Shown here: positions 26,852-35,576 of the stretch, piece after piece
Numbering within the stretch: the first letter of the stretch is position 1
Layout: every line of letters begins with the position of its first letter
Assembly: GCA_016716135.1 (NCBI GenBank)
Contig: JADJWX010000028.1
Span: forward strand, 186,001-250,000
Direction: 5' to 3'
From: Lewinellaceae bacterium
GTDB lineage: Bacteria; Bacteroidota; Bacteroidia; Chitinophagales; Saprospiraceae
DNA length: 64,000 bases
Notes under the pieces: model-generated
The model's database searches: none
What the model was told of the DNA's origin: nothing
What the model saw: only the letters and a program-made list of their open reading frames with translations
Made by a program: the position numbers and the translations under genes

Positions 26852-26901
26852 AGCGCAAAGTTGGGGCAAAATTTTCAGCGCCAAAAATGAAAACAGCCCG
26901 A

Positions 26902-29900
26902 TCAGCGCAGCACGTTTACCCGTTGCCGGAACAGCCCTGCCTGCGTTTTGATTAGGATGGTGTAGGAACCTGACGGGATTTTCGCACAGGAAACTCCCCA
27001 GCCGGAATCAGCCCTTCCGCTTTGCGCCAACACCAACCGGCCGGCGGCATCCAGCAGCCAGACTTGCGCCAGCGGGCGGTCTGCACCCCGGTATTGCAGG
27101 TGCAGGTAATCGCTGACCGGATTTGGAAAAATATTCCAAAATGCCGCTGCTGCCATAGCATGGGTTGAAACAACAACCGTATCGGGCACAGTAACTGCCA
27201 ACGAACCGGTGCAACCGTTGGCGGTGCCGGTTGCCAACAGCGTATAGGTTCCGGCCAACAAACTATCCAAGTCTTCAGCAGTTGAAAACAAGACATTGTC
27301 GAGATACCAGCCTACGGTGTATGCACCGGAGAAAGCAATTGAAATATCAATGGCGCCGATGCCCTGGCCATTCTGATCCGGCAGCAGCTGTACCAGGCTC
27401 AATTCCGGCGCTTGCACGTCTTCCGCTACGGTAATTTCCACCTTTGCCTTGCAACCAATGTTTGCATTTGGAATAGAAAAATTATGCACACCGGGCGCCG
27501 TGATCCAAGTCGGCGGGAGCGGCGGCAGGTCAATCAATAGGCTATCCCTTGTGCAGGTAAGTGTATCGGGTTGCAGCGTAATCAGTACTGTCGACGTATC
27601 GGCAAGTACCAGCGCGGTATCGACACTGGTGCAGCCGTTGGGCGCCGTAACGATGAGCGTGTATACGCCGGGAAGTTCTACCATTGGGTCGAAAGTTATC
27701 GGCAGGTCGATACCCGGCCCTGTCCAGGCCATGGTGACGAGAGTGGCCGGCGATGTGCCCGTAATTTGTACTTGCGGTTGCGCACAGGAAAGCACACCAC
27801 CGGTAGCTGTTGCGCCGGGTGCGGTGGTATCCTGTTGGACGACAATAGCCGCCGTACTGGAACAACCGTTTATTGCAGAGACCGCCGTTGCCGTATAAAC
27901 GCCCGGTTCACTGACAACCGGATTTGGCAAGTCCGACATAAAACCATTGGGCCCTTGCCACATAAACGTTACCTGTGGCGGAGTGGAAACAACTTGCAAG
28001 ACAACGCTGGGATTACTGCACGTGAGCGGACCTGGCGGCGGCGAGAGGATAATTTGGGGCAACTGCGCATCGGAATATATCGTGGCCGTAGCAACAGAGG
28101 TGCAACCATTGACCGGGTTAGTGACCGTCACCATGTACGGGCCCTCCTGCATAACTGTTGGATTTTGAAGGTCCGAACTAAAATTGCCCGTGCCCGACCA
28201 GGCAAATAGGGCATTTTGAACATCGGTCGTACAGCTTAACACCACCATAGGCTGGCCACAGCGCAAGGTATCATCGGCGACTTCCACCAAGGGACTGACG
28301 GTATCCAACTGTACCGTTACCGTATCGCTGGCGGTGCAGCCATTTGGTGCTGTGGCCGTTACCAGGTAAGACAGGCCAAACCCCAGATCTTCCCAGGTAC
28401 AAACTGAACCGGGAATATCAACCGAACAGTGTTGCATACCCGTTGGGGTAAGGCAGGTAATCGGATCAACATAGGCGGTAAGTACCGGGATTTGAAAATC
28501 GGTCAGCACCTGGAATTCGGTGGTCACCGTGCAGCCGTTCGGCCCGGTTACCGTTAGCTGGTAGGTTCCGGCAACCGCCACCACAGGGTCCGGGTCGTTG
28601 GGATTGCCGATACCCGGGCCCGACCACTGGCAATTCAAGGCCGGGTTAAAACAATGCAACTGCTCGACAGGGTTCGAACAGTTCAGCAGTATATCGTCAA
28701 TTGTTGGAATCAGGGGAGCTTGTTTGTCTTCCAATACCTCAGCTGTAGCCGTACCGGTACAGCCGGTCTGCGGATCGGTCACGGTCAGCAAATAAATACC
28801 GGGAACAGTAACCCCGGGCGATTCATCCGTTGAACTAAACCCATCGGGGCCTGACCAGGAAAATAAAACGCCGGCGGTATTGGATGATCCGATAAGTTGA
28901 ATACTGGGTTGACTGCAAGTTAAAATACCGCCGGTAGCTGCGGCAGTTGGCGGTGTCCCGGCAACAATGGTAATTGAATCAGTGGTAACGCAAACATTTC
29001 CGTTGGCCGATGCCGTCACCGTGAGAATGTACGTGCCGGGTTCCTGAACGGTGATGGCGTTGCCTGTACCGACGACACTCCCGTCTGGATGCTGCCAGGA
29101 TTTGACTCCGGGGCTGGCTTCCGAATTGAGTACTATGGGTAAACTGCCACAAACCAGGTCGCTCTCCGGAATAATGGAAGCAATGGGCTCCAATAAAAGC
29201 AGCGTAAAATGTACCGTGGAATCACAGCCCGTATAGGATTCGCATATTTTCGAAAAAGTGCCCGCTGTTTTAAATGCCTCGCCGCAAACAACCATCGAAT
29301 CGCCGGAACAAAGCACTCTGGGCGCGTGGATAAAAACGATCGGGTTTCGAATGATTACCTGCTGGCAAACCACGCTGTCGCAGCCCAGGTAAGATGAAAG
29401 GGTAACACAGTGGGTACCGCTGGTTGGGCACTCGTCGCCCCAGGGCAACACATACGGGGCATCTTCGGCACAAATCGTTACTGTCGGCAGGAATGTCGGT
29501 GGAATGGGTTGCGACACCAGGTTTTTCACCACTTGGTTGCCTGCCAGGCAATTATTGAAAGGTTGGACAAAAATTTGTCCGCCGTTGGCATTGGCAGTCA
29601 CCGTCACCTGGTTGCTCCCAACACCCACCCCGGTGTAGGGTCCGGGCATCCCGTTCACCGACCAACCCACCGGCACTTGCCAGGTATAACCGGCGGCCCC
29701 TGCTACCGGCGCCACGCTGTAGGTAACCGTGGCGCCCGGGCAAAGTGTCGTAGGGCCGGTAATTGGTCCGGTAACTCCCATAGCCGGCGGCAACCCAGCC
29801 ATCGGCGGGACTATAGCTACTGAAAAATCACACTGATCGCCGAGATAGCCGTCGATCATCAAAAAATATTGCTGATTGGGCTCCAGGAGCGCAACGAATT

Positions 29901-30990
29901 CCAGGGTGTCGGCAGCGCCGCCAAGCTTTCCACCGGCACAAACAAGCGGTGGTTCCGCGCAGTTTTGATACACCGCAGCTTGCAAGCCATCGCCATCGGC
30001 GCAATTTGATGCCGAAATTTTAAATGTTGCGGCAGGCGTACCAGCGACAAAACCAATCCATTGATTGTTTTCCACCACGCCGCAAAAACCCGGCGCCGGG
30101 TCGGGCGTGTAGCCGGCGGTAGTGCCGGTATATCCCATGAAATTGCAAAAAACGCAGGCATCGGCGCAATTGTCGGCGCCCGGAAGATCCGATGTCGGGC
30201 AAGGTGACGCCAACGGGGCCGTGCCGATGTAAATCCGTTGTTCCGAAACGGGACTTTGCGAACAGGCATTTTCTGCCTGAACACCCAACACACCCCCTTC
30301 GTCGCCGAAGGTGACCGTCACCTGCCTGCCGGCCGGCGCATCAAGTACCACCGGTGGTGTTTGACCATTAATTTTAAAACTCGCCGGCCCGGTCCAACGG
30401 TAGCTGGTCGCAAACGGCACCGAGTCCAGGCTATAAACCAGTGCGCTTTTTTCCGCAACCACCCTGGGGCCCTTGATCAACCCGATCGAGTCAATTTGTA
30501 AGTCGAAAACCGCATCGGCGGGACTTGTGGATATGCTGAATTGGCAGGCATCGCCGGCAAAGCCATTGATCATCAAAAAATACGGTTGGCCAGGCACCAG
30601 CGATGCCGTTAACGAACGCAGCTGATCACCGCCACCGGACTGACCGGGGGTGCAGGCAATCGGCGGCGCCGCACAATCGGCGTACAAGGCGATTTCCAGA
30701 CCATCGCCCTGCTGGCAACCGTAGGGCATTACATCAATGGAAATACTGCCGGCGCCGGCGATAAAACCCAGCCATTGATCGTTTTGCACGGTGCCGCAAA
30801 AGCCGGGTGCCTGGCTCGCGGTATACCCTGCAGTCTCGCCATCGTAGCCATTTAGCTGACAAAAAAAACAGGCGTCGGCGCAGGCATCGGCGGCAGGCGT
30901 GACACCTGGGTCGCAAACAGGTAAAACTTGAGCAACAAGGAAAGTGAATTGGAAAACCAATCCAAAGCAGAGGGAAATCGCTTTTTTCAT
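26902..30990 (-). CDS. Giant secreted T9SS adhesin with Ig-like repeats
   Basis: A 1362-residue surface protein. After the signal peptide there are two related Cys-rich modules at about 25-155 and 270-395 (CADACFFC, GYDGETAGYT, APGFCG, NDQWLGF, GDGLEIALYADC). Then about ten tandem 75-90-residue Ig/PKD-like repeats follow the scheme LTCSQPxxxL, FxWSGPNGF, PGxYxVTVT, NGCTSxA. The last 80 residues are a T9SS sorting domain (FWNIFPNPVSDYLHLQY to RQRVNVLR). Such proteins are exported by type IX secretion and attached to the surface; adhesion is the usual inferred role. A minus-strand -7 box TATCTTTC lies at 31043-31050. The gene is divergent from the RNA helicase. Confidence 0.85.
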   Translation of the reverse strand: MKKAISLCFGLVFQFTFLVAQVLPVCDPGVTPAADACADACFFCQLNGYDGETAGYTASQAPGFCGTVQNDQWLGFIAGAGSISIDVMPYGCQQGDGLEIALYADCAAPPIACTPGQSGGGDQLRSLTASLVPGQPYFLMINGFAGDACQFSISTSPADAVFDLQIDSIGLIKGPRVVAEKSALVYSLDSVPFATSYRWTGPASFKINGQTPPVVLDAPAGRQVTVTFGDEGGVLGVQAENACSQSPVSEQRIYIGTAPLASPCPTSDLPGADNCADACVFCNFMGYTGTTAGYTPDPAPGFCGVVENNQWIGFVAGTPAATFKISASNCADGDGLQAAVYQNCAEPPLVCAGGKLGGAADTLEFVALLEPNQQYFLMIDGYLGDQCDFSVAIVPPMAGLPPAMGVTGPITGPTTLCPGATVTYSVAPVAGAAGYTWQVPVGWSVNGMPGPYTGVGVGSNQVTVTANANGGQIFVQPFNNCLAGNQVVKNLVSQPIPPTFLPTVTICAEDAPYVLPWGDECPTSGTHCVTLSSYLGCDSVVCQQVIIRNPIVFIHAPRVLCSGDSMVVCGEAFKTAGTFSKICESYTGCDSTVHFTLLLLEPIASIIPESDLVCGSLPIVLNSEASPGVKSWQHPDGSVVGTGNAITVQEPGTYILTVTASANGNVCVTTDSITIVAGTPPTAAATGGILTCSQPSIQLIGSSNTAGVLFSWSGPDGFSSTDESPGVTVPGIYLLTVTDPQTGCTGTATAEVLEDKQAPLIPTIDDILLNCSNPVEQLHCFNPALNCQWSGPGIGNPNDPDPVVAVAGTYQLTVTGPNGCTVTTEFQVLTDFQIPVLTAYVDPITCLTPTGMQHCSVDIPGSVCTWEDLGFGLSYLVTATAPNGCTASDTVTVQLDTVSPLVEVADDTLRCGQPMVVLSCTTDVQNALFAWSGTGNFSSDLQNPTVMQEGPYMVTVTNPVNGCTSVATATIYSDAQLPQIILSPPPGPLTCSNPSVVLQVVSTPPQVTFMWQGPNGFMSDLPNPVVSEPGVYTATAVSAINGCSSTAAIVVQQDTTAPGATATGGVLSCAQPQVQITGTSPATLVTMAWTGPGIDLPITFDPMVELPGVYTLIVTAPNGCTSVDTALVLADTSTVLITLQPDTLTCTRDSLLIDLPPLPPTWITAPGVHNFSIPNANIGCKAKVEITVAEDVQAPELSLVQLLPDQNGQGIGAIDISIAFSGAYTVGWYLDNVLFSTAEDLDSLLAGTYTLLATGTANGCTGSLAVTVPDTVVVSTHAMAAAAFWNIFPNPVSDYLHLQYRGADRPLAQVWLLDAAGRLVLAQSGRADSGWGVSCAKIPSGSYTILIKTQAGLFRQRVNVLR

Positions 30991-31146
30991 AGGTAAGCAG
31001 GTTATGAACGGAGGTGGTAATTTGGCAGACTAAACCGCTGTGAAAGATACAGTGCGGGAAAGAACTGCTGTCGGTACCTGCAGCATTAACATTTACAGCA
31101 CGAAAGCCGCTGTAAATAAAAAATACGCGCATATTCAAAAAAGCCG

Positions 31147-31154
31147 CATCTTTG
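31147..31154 (+). promoter_or_regulatory. -7 box of the DEAD-box helicase gene
   Basis: CATCTTTG, 66 bp before the chosen ATG at 31220. It lies inside the longest open frame (31040) and therefore supports the downstream start. Confidence 0.45.
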
Positions 31155-31219
31155 CACCCGAATTCTCACCGTCCGACAAGACCCCGAAACGGATATTTTT
31201 ATTTGACGCAACGTTTTTA

Positions 31220-32911
31220 ATGACTGCTTTTAAAGATTTAGGCCTCGAGGAGGCCTTGCTGCAGGGTATTGCTACCCTGGGCTTCGAAACCCCTACCCCT
31301 GTTCAGGAACTTGTAATTCCCACCGCACTCCAAAGCAACGAAGATTTTATCGCGCTGGCGCAAACCGGCACCGGTAAAACCGCTGCGTTCGGACTGCCCT
31401 TGTTACAACGCATCGACCCTGCTGAAAAAAATGTGCAGGCGCTTATTCTTTGTCCCACACGCGAATTGTGTGTTCAGGTGGCAAAAGACCTGGAAAGCTA
31501 TTCCCAATTTGCCCACCATTATAAAGTGGTTGCCGTGTATGGCGGCGCAAGCATCGAAACACAGGTGCGCAAGATCAAAGCCGGCGCCCAGATTATCGTG
31601 GCCACGCCGGGCCGCCTGGTCGATCTGCTTGTACGGCAGGTTGCGCGGCTCGACAAGGTTTCCCGCATCGTACTCGATGAGGCTGATGAAATGCTCAATA
31701 TGGGTTTCAAAGATGCCGTGGATATGATTCTGGAAGCGGTGGAAAACCGCCAGTCTATCTGGCTGTTCTCCGCAACTATGCCTCGTGAAGTGCGGGCTAT
31801 TGCCTCCACTTACATGCGCGACCCGCTCGAACTCAATGTTGGCCAGGCCAATCAGATCAACGCCGACATCGAGCATCGGTATTTTGTCTGCCACTCCGCC
31901 GACCGCTATGCTGCGCTCAAACGCATCGTAGACGCCACCCCCGGTATTTATGGCCTGGTCTTTTGCCGTACCAGAAGCGAAACCAAAGAAATTGCCGAGC
32001 AAATGATCCGCGACGGGTACAACGCCGATGCCCTGCATGGCGACCTCGTGCAGTCGGACCGCGACCGCGTCATGCAGCGTTTCCGCGAACGCAACCTCCA
32101 GCTGCTCATCGCCACCGATGTGGCCGCCCGCGGCATCGACGTAAGCGACATTTCCCACGTGATCAATTACGGCCTGCCTGACGAAATCGAAGTGTACACC
32201 CACCGAAGCGGTCGCACCGGCCGGGCCGGACGCAAGGGTATTTCGATCAGTATTATTACCCCGAAGTTTGAAGAAAAAATCCGGCAGATCGAGCGCCGTT
32301 CGAAATCCACCTTTGCCAAAATGACCATCCCGACCGGCTACGAGGTTTGCGAAAGCCAGTTGTTCCATATCATCCAGAACATCCACGACCAGGAAGTACA
32401 GCACGCCGAGATCGAACCCTTTTTACCCCGGGTGTACGAAGCACTTCAGGATTTATCCAAAGAAGAGCTGATCAAGCGTTTTGCCAGTGTGGAATTCAAC
32501 CGTTTCCTTTCTTATTACCGGAATGCACCCGACATCAACCTTCGCAGTGGCAAAGACCGTAAAAACGGCCGGCAGGAACAATCGGGTCCCAACGGTTCCA
32601 TGCAGCGGTTGTTTGTCAATATCGGCCTCATGGACGGGATCAATAAAAAAGATTTCCTGCAATTGCTGATCCGCGAATTTCGCGTACCCAAACCCGCTAT
32701 TGGCGGCATCGACATCAAAAAATCCTACATGCACTTTGACATCGAGCACGCCTTCAGCCGCGATGTGCGCCGTGGCCTGGAGGAGTTTGATATCAATGGC
32801 CGGCGTGTGAAAGTGAATGAAGCCAAGCCGATGCCCGAAAAATTTGACAAAAAGTCCAAGGACAAAAAATTTGGCGGGAAAAAGGCAAAAGGGTATAAAA
32901 AAGCCTATTAA
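31220..32911 (+). CDS. DEAD-box ATP-dependent RNA helicase with DbpA-like RNA-binding domain
   Basis: A 563-residue RNA helicase. Motifs in order: FETPTPVQELVIP (Q motif), AQTGTGKTAAF (I), PTRELCVQV (Ia), ATPGRLVDL (Ib), VLDEADEML (II, DEAD), FSATMP (III), VFCRTRSETKEIAE (IV), LIATDVAARGIDV (V) and YTHRSGRTGRAGRKG (VI). Residues about 460-540 (RLFVNIGLMDGINKKDFLQLL to RRVKVNEAKP) are a DbpA/CsdA-type RNA-binding domain, and a Lys/Gly-rich tail ends the protein. This layout points to ribosome assembly or cold-stress RNA remodelling. Start 31220 (MTAFKDLGL) follows the promoter at 31147. Confidence 0.95.
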   Translation: MTAFKDLGLEEALLQGIATLGFETPTPVQELVIPTALQSNEDFIALAQTGTGKTAAFGLPLLQRIDPAEKNVQALILCPTRELCVQVAKDLESYSQFAHHYKVVAVYGGASIETQVRKIKAGAQIIVATPGRLVDLLVRQVARLDKVSRIVLDEADEMLNMGFKDAVDMILEAVENRQSIWLFSATMPREVRAIASTYMRDPLELNVGQANQINADIEHRYFVCHSADRYAALKRIVDATPGIYGLVFCRTRSETKEIAEQMIRDGYNADALHGDLVQSDRDRVMQRFRERNLQLLIATDVAARGIDVSDISHVINYGLPDEIEVYTHRSGRTGRAGRKGISISIITPKFEEKIRQIERRSKSTFAKMTIPTGYEVCESQLFHIIQNIHDQEVQHAEIEPFLPRVYEALQDLSKEELIKRFASVEFNRFLSYYRNAPDINLRSGKDRKNGRQEQSGPNGSMQRLFVNIGLMDGINKKDFLQLLIREFRVPKPAIGGIDIKKSYMHFDIEHAFSRDVRRGLEEFDINGRRVKVNEAKPMPEKFDKKSKDKKFGGKKAKGYKKAY

Positions 32912-32923
32912 GGTCCCTGCAAA

Positions 32924-32986
32924 AACAATAGTCCACCTATTTGGAACAATAGTCCACGTTTTACATTCCTGGCCTGCGCACCTTTG
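32924..32986 (+). promoter_or_regulatory. Double AACAATA box promoter, copy 1 (Avd-like gene)
   Basis: AACAATA at 32924-32930 and 32945-32951, 21 bp apart, then 27 bp to the -7 box CACCTTTG at 32979-32986. The gene start is 39 bp further, at 33025. The flanks GTCCACC and GTCCACG are also shared between the two half-sites. Confidence 0.8.
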
Positions 32987-33024
32987 TTGCATCCATTGTA
33001 TCACGCATTAAATGATACGCAACT

Positions 33025-33414
33025 ATGGCAGCACAAGCAGTAAATTTTCAGATATACCAGGATGTAAACAAATTGATCGCCCTCCTGCATGAAGTGACGG
33101 CGCAGTTTCCCGTCAACTACCAGCGTACCCTGGGCCAGGAAATACAGCGCGGGGCCTTAAAAGTGGTCAACAGCGTACACCAGCTGAATAAGTGCCCGGG
33201 CATGGCAGATTGCTATTACCAGTTGCAGGACGATCTTGAAGTACTGAAGCTCAACGTGGCTTTTGGTTTCAGACTCAGCCTTATCGATACCAGCCTGAAC
33301 ACCCTGCTGACGCAACTGATTCGTTGTATCAGCGCACAAATTACCGGTTGGCCTTTTTATAAAATTTCCACTGGCGCCGTCCAGGGCCACAAGATTGGCA
33401 CGTTCCCAAATTGA
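33025..33414 (+). CDS. Avd-like four-helix bundle protein
   Basis: A 129-residue helical protein resembling the Avd/bAvd-like family, which includes the accessory protein of diversity-generating retroelements. Visible family pattern: FQIYQDVNKLIALLHEVTAQFP, then NYQRTLGQEIQRGALKVVNSV (the fP-yr-tLG-I-al signature), a leucine-rich third helix, and ITGW near the end of helix four. Length equals that of bAvd. No reverse transcriptase or template/variable repeat pair is in the window, and stand-alone members of this family exist, so a retroelement role is not shown. The gene has its own promoter of the double-box type and is the only non-secreted, non-signalling member of that set. Confidence 0.7.
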   Translation: MAAQAVNFQIYQDVNKLIALLHEVTAQFPVNYQRTLGQEIQRGALKVVNSVHQLNKCPGMADCYYQLQDDLEVLKLNVAFGFRLSLIDTSLNTLLTQLIRCISAQITGWPFYKISTGAVQGHKIGTFPN

Positions 33415-33451
33415 ATACTCCGGGCAACCAAACTGATCGCAATGGACCTGC

Positions 33452-34680
33452 TCAGCCTTTTTCGCCCAGACCTTTCGCCTCCTCATTTCCAGTAAATATA
33501 GCATTCGCCAGTCCGTGAAATTCATACAGAAAATGCAGCTTCCGTAAATCGGTAAACTGGGTTAAAAAGACACCGTAAACGCCGGTATCCGGATTCAGGA
33601 AAAAATATGTGAAGGCAGCGCCAGGCCAGAAACAATCGCCCTTGCGGCCGCCGTAATCCGTGTCTTCCACCAATACGCCAAAGCCCAGACCGAAGCCCTG
33701 CCCGGGTGTGGAAATGTTGCCTACCTGCAACGGAATTTGACTTTCTGGCAGACGATTTTGCAGCATTCGGCTTAGCGATTCCGGTTTCAGATACCGTTTC
33801 CCATCCCATTCGCCGCCGTTCACCAGCATTTTTACAAAACGGGAATAATCCGACAGCGTGGATACCAATCCGGTGTTCCCACGCGGAAAAATGGTACCCA
33901 GCACATTCGGACTCTCTTCCGGCGCCCGGCGCAGCTTCAGGTCGGCACCGTACATGGCCGCCACGCGATCCGTTTTTTCCGGAGGCACTTTAAACCCCGT
34001 ATCGGTCATGCCCAAGGGGCCGAACAAGCGGGTGTGTAAAAACTGATCGATCGGCATGCCGGAGGCCTGCTCGACCAAAAGCGCCAGCACGTCGGTGCTG
34101 TAGCCATAAGTCCAGCGGTCACCCGGGTGATGTGCCAGGGAAGTTCACCCAGAATTTGTACCAATTCGTCCAGCGAAGCCGGATTTTCCGCAAATGCTTC
34201 CCGGTAGGCGGCGCCTGTAGGCGAGGCGTCGAAATCACCCGAGGTGATGCCGCTGGTGTGCATAAACAAATCGCGCACGGTAATTGGCCGCCGCGGTGGC
34301 ACGGTGCCCTGCACTGCGTCAAAAACATGCGTATTGATAAACGCAGGCAGGTACCGTCCAACCGGGTCGTCCAATTTGAATTTCCCCTCTTCCACCAACA
34401 TCATGGCCGCGACACTCACGATAGGTTTCGTCATCGAAGCCATGCTGAAAAGTGTATTCAACCGCATCGGGCGCTGCCGTTCCCGGTCGGCCATGCCGTA
34501 CACATCGGTGTATATCAGCGGGCCTTCCGCTACCATCATGACGGTACCGGCTAGTTGGCCGCTGTCGACCAGTTGGTGAAAATGCCTGGTTAGGGCTTCA
34601 AATTTTTCACCCTGACGTTGGGCATGGGCCGGCGCAAGCGCCCAGAAAATGGCGAGGATTAAGGGAAGTATTGTTTTCAT
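33452..34680 (-). pseudogene. Serine hydrolase (beta-lactamase/EstB class C family), frameshifted
   Basis: A secreted class-C-type serine hydrolase. The start MKTILPLILAIFWALAPAHAQ (34680) is a signal peptide. The catalytic SxxK is in SMASMTKPIVSVAA, and RDLFMHTSGI follows. After GELP the frame leaves the family pattern at about 34138. The expected continuation LAHHPGDRWTYGYSTDVLALLVEQASG, with the YxY-like second motif, is in the next frame and continues normally (FGPLGMTDTGF, NTGLVSTLSDYSRFVKMLVNGG) to the stop at 33452. One missing C in a CCC run explains it. The joined protein of about 409 residues is normal length, so this is either a one-base pseudogene or a sequencing indel. Confidence 0.82.
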
Positions 34681-34753
34681 AGCGCAATTCTTGTTTATGT
34701 ACTGGCTTGCAGTGTACACAAAAGTACCGCCGGCTCCATGTTGCAGGAATGTG

Positions 34754-34761
34754 TACATTTG
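34754..34761 (+). promoter_or_regulatory. -7 box of the GlxA-like gene
   Basis: TACATTTG matches TAnnTTTG, 36 bp before the ATG at 34797. It lies inside the longest frame (34707), excluding that start. Confidence 0.5.
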
Positions 34762-34796
34762 CCATTAAACAGGGGCATTTGTGCCAAAAACGATTT

Positions 34797-35576
34797 ATGC
34801 GAAAAATTGCCATTCTGGTACCCAAGGGTGAAGTGATGCCCTCGGCAGTAGTAGGCGCTTATCTGTTACTGAAACAGGTAAATGAACAACTCGCCAGTAT
34901 GGGACAGCCGCCCGCTTTTGAGGTTGAATTGGTGGGGCATTCGGTGCACAACCGGCTGTATGACGGTGCGATCTCGGTAAAAACCCACCGGCATTACGCC
35001 CGTGCCGGCGGCTACGATCTGATCATCGTGCCGGGTTTTATTTGCGAAATGGAGGCGCCCATACGCGAAAATGCCGGGCTCATCAACTGGATGCACCGGC
35101 AATACACCGAACACGGCACCGAACTGGGCAGCATGTGTACGGGGGTTTTCCTGATCGCGGCCACCGGCCTGCTCGACGGCCGAAAATGCACCACCCACTG
35201 GGCTTTCGAACAAGCATTCCGGCAAACCTTCCCAAAAGCCAACCTCCAGCCGGAACATATCGTGATCGACGACAACGGCCTGTACACCAGTGGCGGCGCC
35301 TATTCCTCCCTGAATTTGATTCTTTACCTGGTTGAAAAATTTTGTGGAAAAGACCTTGCCGTTTGGGCCTCGAAGGTGTTTCAAATCGACCTTGACCGGC
35401 GTTCGCAAAAACGCTTTGCGATTTTTCAGCAACAAAAAATCCATGTGGACGACCCCGTTACACGGGGTATGCGCCGAGCGTGTACCGGAGCCGGTACCAG
35501 CGTTGACTACGAGTATCCTCAACGCACTACAAACCGGCCGCTCGACCGCAGCTTTCCGGAGGCGGTGTGCCCCTGA
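34797..35576 (+). pseudogene. GlxA-like DJ-1/PfpI regulator lacking its AraC HTH domain
   Basis: A frame of 259 residues. Residues 1-190 form the DJ-1/PfpI-like domain of GlxA transcriptional regulators (RKIAILVPKGEVMPSAVVGAYLLL, GYDLIIVPGF, GSMCTGVFLIAATGLLDGRKCTTHW with the nucleophile-like Cys, YTSGGAYSSLNLILYLVEK). The normal linker VFQIDLDRRSQKRFAIFQQQKIHVDDP follows. At about 35455 similarity stops where the two AraC helix-turn-helix motifs should begin. The last 40 residues are unrelated, and no other frame continues the domain. The tail overlaps the 3' end of the opposite adhesin gene by 58 bp, so a deletion has probably removed the DNA-binding part. Confidence 0.7.

Noticed and set aside
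33025..33414. A diversity-generating retroelement built on the Avd-like gene
   Set aside because: No reverse transcriptase and no template/variable repeat pair could be found in the window. The FGE-fold protein at 14770 is 18 kb away and shows no adenine-biased repeat partner.
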